DNA of 47,173 bases from Candidatus Binatia bacterium. GTDB taxonomy: Bacteria; Desulfobacterota; Binatia; UBA9968; JAJDTQ01. Positions 1 to 6,622 of this stretch are shown piece by piece; position 1 is the stretch's first letter; each line of letters begins with the position of its first letter. The stretch spans positions 1 to 47,173 of the forward strand of contig JAJEAI010000028.1 in assembly GCA_022824205.1 (NCBI GenBank). The letters run 5' to 3'. A program made the translations under genes and the position numbers. The notes under the pieces are model-generated. The model worked only from the letters and a program-made list of their open reading frames with translations. It was not told the DNA's origin and made no database searches.

Positions 1-75
1 GCGCACCGCGTGGAAGGGAGTGGGCGACGCGGCCAGGAAGTCCATGAGCTCCCGGTTGAAGGTTGCTTGATCCAT
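1..75 (-). CDS. M18 family aminopeptidase, N-terminal fragment
   Basis: Only the first 25 codons are present; the gene runs off the left edge. The peptide starts MDQATFNREL and continues into DFLAASPTPFHAV. The last stretch matches the conserved N-terminal signature of aspartyl-type M18 metallo-aminopeptidases (DFL.ASPTPFHAV), cytoplasmic zinc enzymes that remove N-terminal residues from peptides. The start is the ATG at 75-73. The metal ligands lie outside the window, so the assignment rests on this short motif. The gene faces away from the MITE-like element that begins about 35 bases upstream. Confidence 0.7.
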   Translation of the reverse strand, partial: MDQATFNRELMDFLAASPTPFHAVR

Positions 76-109
76 CGGCGATCGGCGTGGGCGGATGTGT
101 GCGGCCCGA

Positions 110-319
110 CTAGTGTCCAGTCCCGGATAAAACGTCGTGAAGATGCGCAGGACTTTTTGTCATCGGCAAGGAGCGACGACTGTAGGGGCGACCCGCGGTC
201 GCCCCAGTGGCCCCTACCACGCGGGGAGGACCCCGGGTCAAGCCCCGGGGTGACGTAACGCAGCCGACGGCGAAAAGGACAAGCAGATTCATGACGTCTT
301 ATACGGGACAGGACACTAG
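110..319. mobile_element. MITE-like element with about 32-bp terminal inverted repeats
   Basis: The two ends are inverted copies. The left end begins CTAGTGTCCAGTCCCGG; the reverse complement of the right end begins CTAGTGTCCTGTCCCGT. Over 32 positions I count 4 mismatches. The interior has no convincing gene but holds two further palindromes: GGGCGACCCGCGGTCGCCC near 185-203 and CCCCGGGTCAAGCCCCGGGG at 231-250. Size, terminal repeats and lack of coding capacity fit a non-autonomous miniature element. The right terminus overlaps the stop codon of the neighbouring amidohydrolase. No transposase is in the window. Confidence 0.6.
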
Positions 320-1314
320 CCCAGGCGGTACTCCCTCGTGGGGTTGGTCACGGCGATGCACTCGATGGCGTCGTCGTCGAGGCCGGCCTTCTCCAGGCTG
401 CCGAGCGGGTCGGGGTCACCGGGCGGGAACGGCGCGTCGCCGCCGAGCAGGATGCGTTCGATGCCCACCATCTCCCGAAGGAACCGCAGCGCGTCGCGGC
501 TGTGCACGATGCTGTCATAGAGGAAGCGTTGCACGTAGGCGCTCGGCGGATGCGCCGCCCTGTCGCCGGTGGCGTTCCGGTCGGCGGCTTCGTGCATGCG
601 GTCGAAGCGGCCCATGAGGTAGAGCAGGTTCCCGCCCCCATGGGCCAGCAGCAGGCGCAGACCGGGGAAGCGGTCGAGGGTGCCGCTCAGGATCATGGAG
701 CCCACTGCCAAGGTGGTGTCCATGGTGTAGGCGCAGGTCTGGTTCAAGCTGAACCTCTCGGCCCGGGGCAGTGGCTGGGGCAGGGAAGGGTGCACGAACA
801 CCGGCGTGTCCAGGGCCTCGCAGGCACTCCAGAACTCGTCCAGGGGAACCTCTCCCAGGTTCCGGCCGTCAACGTTGGCGGTGGCGATCACGCCGACGGC
901 GCCGTTGTCCACGCAGCGCTCGAGCTCCCGCGCCGCCGCCGCGGCGTCGTTGAGCGGCGCCGAGGCCATCCAGGAGAACCGCTCCGGACGGGCGGCGCAC
1001 AGTTCGGCGATGCCGTCGTTCAGGATGCGGTGCCACGTGTCGCAGCGGGCGGCGTCGAGGCCGTAGCCGAAGATGTCGGTCCACACCGAGAGGATCTGCC
1101 GCGCCACCCGTTGCTCGTCCATCTCCGCCAGGCGCCCGTCCAGGTCCAGCAGGCCGGGCAGGAAGGGGCGCACCTCCAGGCCGTCGTCGAACCGGCAGCA
1201 GCGGGCGCCGGCTCCCTTGTCCACCAGCGAGATGCCGAGTTCCGACCCCCTGGCCGACAACGCCTCCAGGGCCTTCGGCGGCACGAAATGCGCGTGTGCG
1301 TCAATCGCGGTCAC
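316..1314 (-). CDS. Amidohydrolase family 2 (ACMSD-like) metal-dependent hydrolase/decarboxylase
   Basis: This is a 332-residue TIM-barrel protein of the amidohydrolase-2 family, which includes aminocarboxymuconate-semialdehyde decarboxylase and related aromatic-acid decarboxylases and hydrolases. Visible metal-site features are the N-terminal HxH (H7, H9 in DAHAHF), H175 in FVHPS, H225 in LLLAHGGG and D293 in LLGGDAPF. The ATG at 1314 overlaps the end of the upstream SDR gene by 14 nt, so the two are probably co-translated. The stop codon TAG lies inside the terminal repeat of the MITE-like element. The product ends TREYRLG, close to where the family normally ends, so any C-terminal loss is small. 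The substrate is not evident; the CoA-ligase and SDR neighbours suggest catabolism of a small organic acid. Confidence 0.85.
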   Translation of the reverse strand: MTAIDAHAHFVPPKALEALSARGSELGISLVDKGAGARCCRFDDGLEVRPFLPGLLDLDGRLAEMDEQRVARQILSVWTDIFGYGLDAARCDTWHRILNDGIAELCAARPERFSWMASAPLNDAAAAARELERCVDNGAVGVIATANVDGRNLGEVPLDEFWSACEALDTPVFVHPSLPQPLPRAERFSLNQTCAYTMDTTLAVGSMILSGTLDRFPGLRLLLAHGGGNLLYLMGRFDRMHEAADRNATGDRAAHPPSAYVQRFLYDSIVHSRDALRFLREMVGIERILLGGDAPFPPGDPDPLGSLEKAGLDDDAIECIAVTNPTREYRLG

Positions 1315-2113
1315 GGGAACGATCCATCAGGGCCTTTTCCTGGCCCCCGTCGATTTCGATCATGGTGCCGTTGACGAAGTGCATGAGCGGCGACGCCAGC
1401 ATCGCCACGAGATTGGCCACCTCCGCGGTCTCGGCGATGCGTCCCAGCGGAATCGAGCGCGGCGCCAACTGGTCGGCCTCCTCGTAGCTCAGGCGCATGT
1501 CACGGGACATGGCCTGCACCAGCCCGGTCCAGCGTTCGGTGCGCACCGGGCCGGGGTTCACGGCAACGAAGCTGATGCCGTGCCGGCCGTACTGGCCCGC
1601 CAGCGACTTGGTCAGGTTCTGGCCCGCGGCGTTGGCCGCGCCGGGCGCGACCTCCCAGTAGGACGTCTTGACGCCGTCGTTGCCGATGAGGTTGACGACG
1701 CGCCCGCCGCCCTGCTCGCGCATGATCGGAAGAGTGTAGCGCATGCAGCGGACGTAGCCCATGAACTTGAGCTGCAGCGCCAGGTCCCAGTCGTCCTCGG
1801 TCAGGTGCTCGATGACCCCGCCCGGCGCGGCGCCGGCGTTGTTCACCAGGATGTCGATGCGCCCCAGTGCCTCCGCCGCGGCCTCGACGAAGCGGCGCGT
1901 GTCCTCGTCCTGGGTCAAGTCCGCGGTGATGGGAACGATCCTGCGACCGGTGGCGTCCGCCACCTCGGCGGCCGCGGCTTCCAGCGGCCCCGCCCGGCGC
2001 GCGCACATGGCCACGTCCACCCCTTCGCGGGCCAGGGCCCGCACGATGGCCTTGCCGATGCCCTCGCTGCCGCCGGTCACGACGGCGGTCTTCCCCTGAA
2101 GTTCCAGGTCCAT
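1301..2113 (-). CDS. SDR-family oxidoreductase with atypical active site
   Basis: A 270-residue classical short-chain dehydrogenase/reductase, starting at the ATG at 2113 (MDLELQGKTA). The nucleotide-binding TGGSEGIG motif is at residues 13-20 and NNAG at 91-94. The family C-terminal FVNGTMIEIDGG is also present. The catalytic Ser-Tyr-Lys set is not: where NxSS and YxxxK should be, the sequence reads NLIGND and APGAANAAG, placing P157 and N161 at the Tyr and Lys positions. A subgroup of SDRs with a GAANA motif in this place is known, but its chemistry is not established to my knowledge. A longer upstream frame exists but lacks homology. The gene follows the MatB-like ligase by about 110 nt and overlaps the amidohydrolase. 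Confidence 0.85.
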   Translation of the reverse strand: MDLELQGKTAVVTGGSEGIGKAIVRALAREGVDVAMCARRAGPLEAAAAEVADATGRRIVPITADLTQDEDTRRFVEAAAEALGRIDILVNNAGAAPGGVIEHLTEDDWDLALQLKFMGYVRCMRYTLPIMREQGGGRVVNLIGNDGVKTSYWEVAPGAANAAGQNLTKSLAGQYGRHGISFVAVNPGPVRTERWTGLVQAMSRDMRLSYEEADQLAPRSIPLGRIAETAEVANLVAMLASPLMHFVNGTMIEIDGGQEKALMDRSRDRD

Positions 2114-2222
2114 GGATTTCTCCTGTCTACGCCCGGCCGTGTGCCGGCGGCCACCGGGCACGGCCGGGCTTCGGACCCGCCCGTACGGCGCCGTCATCCC
2201 TCCGCGGTCACGGGTCCGGTGC

Positions 2223-3728
2223 TCATTCCGCCGGGACGAACAGATTCCGGTGCCGCTCCCGCAACGCCGCCTTGGCCACCTTGCCCAACTCGTTGCGTGG
2301 GATCGCATCCACGACGAGGATGCGTTTCGGCACCTTGAAGGATGCAAGCTCCGTCTTGAGATACCCGATGCAGGCGCGTTCGTCGAACGCTGCCGGGACG
2401 GTGGTCTCCACCACGGCGGTCACCGCTTCGCCAAAATCCGGATGAGGCACGCCGAACACCGCGGACCCGGCGATGCCGTCGCAACGGTCGAGGGCGTCCT
2501 CCACCTCCTTGGGATACACGTTCAGGCCGCCGGTGATGACCACGTCGGTCTCCCTGCCGAGGATGCGTACGCACCCGTCGCCGTCGATCTCCGCCACGTC
2601 GCCGGTGACGAACCAGCCGTCCTCGGTGAAGGCTTGCTCCTCGGGGCGGTTCCAGTAGCCGGCGAAGACGTTGTGGCCGCGGGTCTCCAGCACCCCCGTG
2701 GCGGCGGTGGCGAAGCGGCCCTCCTGGTTGGCGACGCGCACGTTGATGCCCGGCAGCGGCCAGCCCACCCAGCCGCGGCGCCCGTCGGTGCCCGGCGGGA
2801 CCGCGGTGATGATGGCCGCCTCGGTGGAGCCGTAGCGCTCGATGATTTGAATGCCCGTGATGTTCCGGAACTCTTGCGCGGTTTCCGGCGGCAAGGGCGC
2901 GGAGCCGGAGATGGCCAGGCGAAACGGTTTCCGGACCGCATTCGCCAGACCCGGTTCCTTGAGCAGGCGCGCGTAGTGCGTCGGCACCCCCATCATGACG
3001 GTGCAGCGCGGCAGTTCCCGGAGCATGGTCTCCGCGTCGAACCGGGGCAGGAAGCAGATGGCGCCCCCGGCCGTGAGCATGACGTTGACGGCGGTGAGGA
3101 GCCCGTGGGCGTGATAGGCCGGCAGCGCGTGCATCAGCACGTCGCCGCGTCCCAGCCGCCATACCTCCACGAGCGCCCGGGCGCTCGCCGCCAGGTTCTC
3201 GTGGGTGATCAACGCGCCCTTGGGACGGCCTGTGGTGCCGGAGGTGTACAGCAGCGCGGCCGGCGTCTCTCCGCGTACCGCGGCAACCGCGGGCGCGGGC
3301 CCGGATGCGCGCGCCAACTCGGCGAAGGAGCCCTGGTCGCCGCGCAGGTCCTCCACCCGGCACCCGAGCCGCCGCGCCGCGGGGGCGAGGGTGTCCCTAT
3401 CGGCCGGATCGCAGACCAGCAGGGCCGGGCGCGCGTCTTCCATGAGCGCCTCCACCTCCCGCGGGGTGTAGGCCGTGTTCATGGGGTGAAGGACGGCGCC
3501 GATCCTGAAGCACGCATGGGCGAGGAAGACGGCCTCGACGCACTTCTCCACCCGGACGGAGACCCGCTCGCCGGACTTGACGCCACAGGCCGCCAAGGCG
3601 CCGGCCGCTCGGTCGATGGCGGCGAGGGCCGCGCCGGTGGACAGGACGGCTTGAGCCGGCCTCAGGAAGGCGGGAGCCGCCTCGTCTCGGCTGCCGTACA
3701 GGGTATGGATGAGATTGTCGTCCATCAT
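2223..3728 (-). CDS. Malonyl-CoA synthetase-like acyl-CoA ligase (ANL superfamily)
   Basis: A 501-residue AMP-forming ligase. The P-loop YTSGTTGRPKG is at 161-171. It is followed by HALPAYHAHGLL and FLPRFD, which resemble malonyl-CoA synthetase MatB (HALP.FH.HGL and FLPKF). The A5 motif ERYGSTEA, A7 motif TGDVAEIDGDG, A8 hinge LGRETDVVITGG and the A10 lysine in PRNELGKVAK are all present, so the enzyme looks intact. Expected reaction: malonate (or a methyl-malonate-like acid) plus ATP and CoA to the acyl-CoA. Start chosen at the first of two adjacent ATGs (3728, MMDDNL). It heads a minus-strand unit with the SDR and amidohydrolase and is divergent from the coiled-coil gene. Substrate identity is inferred from similarity only. 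Confidence 0.8.
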   Translation of the reverse strand: MMDDNLIHTLYGSRDEAAPAFLRPAQAVLSTGAALAAIDRAAGALAACGVKSGERVSVRVEKCVEAVFLAHACFRIGAVLHPMNTAYTPREVEALMEDARPALLVCDPADRDTLAPAARRLGCRVEDLRGDQGSFAELARASGPAPAVAAVRGETPAALLYTSGTTGRPKGALITHENLAASARALVEVWRLGRGDVLMHALPAYHAHGLLTAVNVMLTAGGAICFLPRFDAETMLRELPRCTVMMGVPTHYARLLKEPGLANAVRKPFRLAISGSAPLPPETAQEFRNITGIQIIERYGSTEAAIITAVPPGTDGRRGWVGWPLPGINVRVANQEGRFATAATGVLETRGHNVFAGYWNRPEEQAFTEDGWFVTGDVAEIDGDGCVRILGRETDVVITGGLNVYPKEVEDALDRCDGIAGSAVFGVPHPDFGEAVTAVVETTVPAAFDERACIGYLKTELASFKVPKRILVVDAIPRNELGKVAKAALRERHRNLFVPAE

Positions 3729-3751
3729 GTCCCGGCCGCTTAAGAACGTAT

Positions 3752-3780
3752 TTGACCGTCCGATAAACCGAATGTAGGAT
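3752..3780 (+). promoter_or_regulatory. Putative sigma70-type promoter for the coiled-coil gene
   Basis: TTGACC at 3752-3757, a 17-nt spacer, then TAGGAT at 3775-3780. Transcription would start near 3787. This puts the ATG at 3789 at the very 5' end of the message and makes the ATG at 3804, preceded by AAGGGA, the better start. Confidence 0.55.
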
Positions 3781-3803
3781 ATCTTCGGATGAAGGGACGG
3801 GGC

Positions 3804-4358
3804 ATGGTGATCTTGAAGGAATACGCAGCGGTCTTCACCGCGTTGGTCACGGTGATTGCCGCCTTGAGCGCCTTGGGTTTGTGGGCCATCAATACCCAGG
3901 TCACACCCGAGATCAAGCGGCTGGAAGCGCGCATCGACGTGCACGAGACGCTGCTCAGGCGAATCGAACGTAAGCTGGATGCCAGCATCGGGCAAGGGAA
4001 CGAGAGATTCACCCGCTCCGAAGCCGCGATGAACGAGCGGTTCCTCCGCTTCGAGAACCGGATGAACGAGCGGTTCGCGCAACTCGAGCAGCGGATGAAC
4101 GAGCGGTACGCGCGGTTCGAGAAGGGGATGGAGGAACGGTACGCGCGGTTCGAGAACGCCATGAACAAACGGCTTGAGAGCTTCGAGCGCACGGTGAACG
4201 CCAGGTTCGAAGCCATCGACGCCAGGTTCGAGAGCGTGGACGCCAAGTTCAAGACCATCGATGAGCGATTCAAGCGCATCGAGGGTGAGATCGCGACCAT
4301 CCGCAGCGACATCAAGGCGATTCTGCTCCGACTCCCGAGGAAGGCGGATACCGGGTAG
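3804..4358 (+). CDS. Membrane-anchored coiled-coil protein with 11-residue repeats
   Basis: A 184-residue protein with one N-terminal membrane segment (roughly residues 6-27, AVFTALVTVIAALSALGLWA) followed by a long charged helix. From about residue 75 there are six consecutive 11-residue repeats on the pattern MNERFxRFExR (MNERFLRFENR, MNERFAQLEQR, MNERYARFEKG, MEERYARFENA, MNKRLESFERT, VNARFEAIDAR). These pass into 7-residue units (FESVDAK, FKTIDER, FKRIEGE). This is a hendecad-to-heptad coiled coil, probably facing the cytoplasm or periplasm as an oligomeric rod. No enzymatic domain is seen. Start ATG 3804 is preferred for its AAGGGA ribosome site; ATG 3789 would add five residues. Similar small anchored coiled-coil proteins occur in many bacteria without known function. 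Confidence 0.8.
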   Translation: MVILKEYAAVFTALVTVIAALSALGLWAINTQVTPEIKRLEARIDVHETLLRRIERKLDASIGQGNERFTRSEAAMNERFLRFENRMNERFAQLEQRMNERYARFEKGMEERYARFENAMNKRLESFERTVNARFEAIDARFESVDAKFKTIDERFKRIEGEIATIRSDIKAILLRLPRKADTG

Positions 4359-4379
4359 ATGGCAAGTCCTTTCAAGCGA

Positions 4380-5171
4380 TTACCGCCCTCGGAACCCGGG
4401 CTTGCGCTTCTCCGCGAAAGCCAGGAGGCCCTCGGCATAGTCGGCGCTGGCGTCCGCTTCGAGGGCGAGCCGGCGCAACGCCTCGCTGTCGCCTTCCCGC
4501 CGCGCCAGGGCCGTCAGCGTCGCCTTGGCCGCCGTCAGGGTCAGAGGCGCGTTCCGGGCGATGTCGCGGGCCAGGCGCCGCCCTTCCTCCAGCACGTTTC
4601 CGGGCGGCACCACCCGATGCACCGCGCCGCAGCCCTGGGCCGCGCGCGCATCGCAACGCCCGGCTCCCAGCAGCAGGCCGCGTGCCACGGAATCGCCGAA
4701 CACCCGCACGAAGCGCGCGATCCCGCGCGGATCGTAGCCCAGGCCCAGACGCGCCGCCGGCACCATGAACCAGGCATCCTCCGCGGCCACGCGGAGGTCG
4801 CAAGCGCACGCCAGGGACGCACCGGCGCCGGCGCACGGGCCGGCGATGCAGGCCACGGTCGGTTGCGGCACCTCCTCCAGCGCCCGCAGGGCACTCTCCA
4901 CCAGGTCGTCATAGGCGCGCGTGGCCCCGGGCGCCCGGCGCGTGGCGAATTCCCGGATGTCCGCCCCGGACGAGAACACCTTTTCGTCGCCCGCCAGCAG
5001 GATCACCCGGACGGTGCCGCCCCGCGCCACCGTTCGGGCGAAGCGCCGGAGTTCGGTCCACATGGCGATGGAGATGGCGTTGCGGCTGTCGCCGCTGCGC
5101 AGCCGCAACTCGGCCACGCCGTCCGCCGTGGATGTCTGTATCGACCGCACCGATGGCATCCCGCCGCTCAT
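4380..5171 (-). CDS. Enoyl-CoA hydratase/isomerase-family (crotonase) protein, catalytic glutamates absent
   Basis: A 263-residue crotonase-fold protein. The oxyanion-hole region FSSGADIREF (67-76) and the GPCAGAGASLACACDLRVA block (111-129) are clear. In classical enoyl-CoA hydratase the second block carries one catalytic Glu (GGGxELA) and the PEVKLGL-type block carries the other. Here the two positions read GAGASLA and PAARLGLG, so both glutamates are replaced. The protein may be a different crotonase activity such as an isomerase or a thioesterase-like enzyme. The ATG at 5171 overlaps the stop of the upstream alpha/beta hydrolase as ATGA, indicating coupling. A second ATG at 5159 (MPSVRS) is also possible. 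The 3' end converges on the coiled-coil gene. Confidence 0.85.
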   Translation of the reverse strand: MSGGMPSVRSIQTSTADGVAELRLRSGDSRNAISIAMWTELRRFARTVARGGTVRVILLAGDEKVFSSGADIREFATRRAPGATRAYDDLVESALRALEEVPQPTVACIAGPCAGAGASLACACDLRVAAEDAWFMVPAARLGLGYDPRGIARFVRVFGDSVARGLLLGAGRCDARAAQGCGAVHRVVPPGNVLEEGRRLARDIARNAPLTLTAAKATLTALARREGDSEALRRLALEADASADYAEGLLAFAEKRKPGFRGR

Positions 5172-6022
5172 GAATCCCGCCGGTGTGCCATCCACGCGCC
5201 GTCGGCGACCGCGCGGAACAGGTCCGCCAGCGCCGCGTTGACCGCGGCGGGCTCTTCCAGCGTCAGCGTGTGGCCCGAGCGCGGCACTACCACCAGCGCG
5301 GCCATGGGCGCCGTGCGCTTGAGGAAGACGCTGCCGTCGAGGCACGGGTCGTCCTCGTCGCCGAGGATGACCAGCAAGGGGACCTGGAGCCGCGACAACG
5401 GTTCCTCAAGGTCCCACAGGGTTGGACGCAGGCCCTGGACTCGGGACATGGTCAGGGCCAGACCCGTAGGCGAGTGGTCGGCCAGGGTCTTCTCGAACTC
5501 GGCGAAGCCGCGCGGGTCCTTGGCCTCGAAGGCCTTGCGCATGGGGTAGCGGGCGTACTTCGCCGCGGCCTGCGCCATGGGTTCTTCCCGGAACATGCGC
5601 GCGATGTCCGCGCACATGGCCGCGCGCTCGTCTCGCTGGTCCGGACCGGAACCCCAGCCGCAGCCGATGGCCGCCACCGACAGGCAACGCCCGGGGTGGT
5701 GGATGGCCACGTGCAGCGCCGTGTAGGCGCCCATGGAATGTCCCACGATGTGCGCCCGCTCCAGTTCGAGACCGTCGAGCACGGCCACGACGTCGTCGCG
5801 AGCCGTGTCCTGGCCGTACGCGCGGGGCTCCTCGGGAACGTCGGACGGCAGGTAGCCGCGGGCGTCGAAGGCGATGCAGCGGTGGGAGCGCGAGAAGTAC
5901 CGCATCTGCGGCTCGAAGCTCCGGTGGTCGCCGGCGAACTCGTGGACGAACACGATGGGGACGCCCCTCCCCGATTCCTCATAGTGGAGGCGGGTCTCGT
6001 CGGGCGCGGTGATGGTCGGCAA
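5168..6022 (-). CDS. Alpha/beta hydrolase
   Basis: A 284-residue alpha/beta-hydrolase-fold enzyme with the nucleophile elbow GHSMG (S96), an acid candidate in LVILGDEDDP (around 222-225) and the catalytic histidine in SGHTLTLEEP (H251). The N-terminal HE-F-AGDHRSFEPQ region fits the oxyanion-hole loop. The start is a TTG at 6022, which is well placed behind AGGAGA; no ATG is available nearby. It sits between a small membrane protein (21 nt upstream) and the crotonase (4-nt overlap), forming a three-gene unit. Such enzymes hydrolyse esters, C-C bonds after ring cleavage, or lactones; the substrate cannot be read from sequence. Confidence 0.85.
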   Translation of the reverse strand: MPTITAPDETRLHYEESGRGVPIVFVHEFAGDHRSFEPQMRYFSRSHRCIAFDARGYLPSDVPEEPRAYGQDTARDDVVAVLDGLELERAHIVGHSMGAYTALHVAIHHPGRCLSVAAIGCGWGSGPDQRDERAAMCADIARMFREEPMAQAAAKYARYPMRKAFEAKDPRGFAEFEKTLADHSPTGLALTMSRVQGLRPTLWDLEEPLSRLQVPLLVILGDEDDPCLDGSVFLKRTAPMAALVVVPRSGHTLTLEEPAAVNAALADLFRAVADGAWMAHRRDS

Positions 6023-6043
6023 GGCTGTTCTCCTGTTCTCCGT

Positions 6044-6445
6044 CTATTCCAACTGCGTCCGGTGCTTGCTCAGCAGCACCGCCGAGCCCAGCGACACGCC
6101 CACGGCGATGAGGGAGTACAGGACCGCCAGTATGACGTCCGCGCCCGATGGCGGCGGGTTGCGGCTCCAGTACAGGAACAGGTTCACGACGACGTAGAGG
6201 GCGTAGGCGTGCGCCATCCCGATGACGATGCGCTTCATGTACCAAAGGCCCAGCCCGTAGACCACCAGGTACGCGCCGAACACGAGGCTCCACAACACGG
6301 CGTCCCCGCCCGTCAAGCGGGTGCCGAACAGGACGAAGCCACTGTGCTCGGTTAGCTGCAGGGGTTTGGAGAAGTTCGACAGCGCCAAGAGCCAGAAGCA
6401 GATGGCGAGCCCGCGGAAAATACGGTCCGGGCGTTTCTTCGTCAT
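6044..6445 (-). CDS. Small four-helix integral membrane protein of unknown function
   Basis: 133 residues beginning MTKKRPDRIFRG at the ATG at 6445, behind a GAGGAGA ribosome site. Four hydrophobic stretches are visible: GLAICFWLLALSNF, AVLWSLVFGAYLVVYGL, IVIGMAHAYALYVVVNLFLY and VILAVLYSLIAVGVSLG. A positive N-terminus and the charged tail KHRTQLE suggest both ends lie in the cytoplasm. No family is recognised. It is the first gene of the unit with the alpha/beta hydrolase and crotonase. The 177 bases upstream hold only a fragment of the GGGCGACC-type palindrome also found in the 110-319 element. Confidence 0.7.
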   Translation of the reverse strand: MTKKRPDRIFRGLAICFWLLALSNFSKPLQLTEHSGFVLFGTRLTGGDAVLWSLVFGAYLVVYGLGLWYMKRIVIGMAHAYALYVVVNLFLYWSRNPPPSGADVILAVLYSLIAVGVSLGSAVLLSKHRTQLE

Positions 6446-6622
6446 CGTCGTTCTCCTCGCGGGTGGCGCCCGCCACAAGGGTGACCGCGGGTCGCCCCTG
6501 CAAGTCATCGCGGCATCGCGGGACGCCAATCCCCGGACATCTTATCATGCGAATGACCGGGACGGCACACGGGCTATCCGTCCCGGCGTGCGTCGGCATG
6601 GGCGCGGCAGGGCCGTCGCTGT

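Noticed and set aside
10..258. Plus-strand ORF at the left edge
   Set aside because: It runs across the M18 start and into the MITE-like element and has no similarity or ribosome site.
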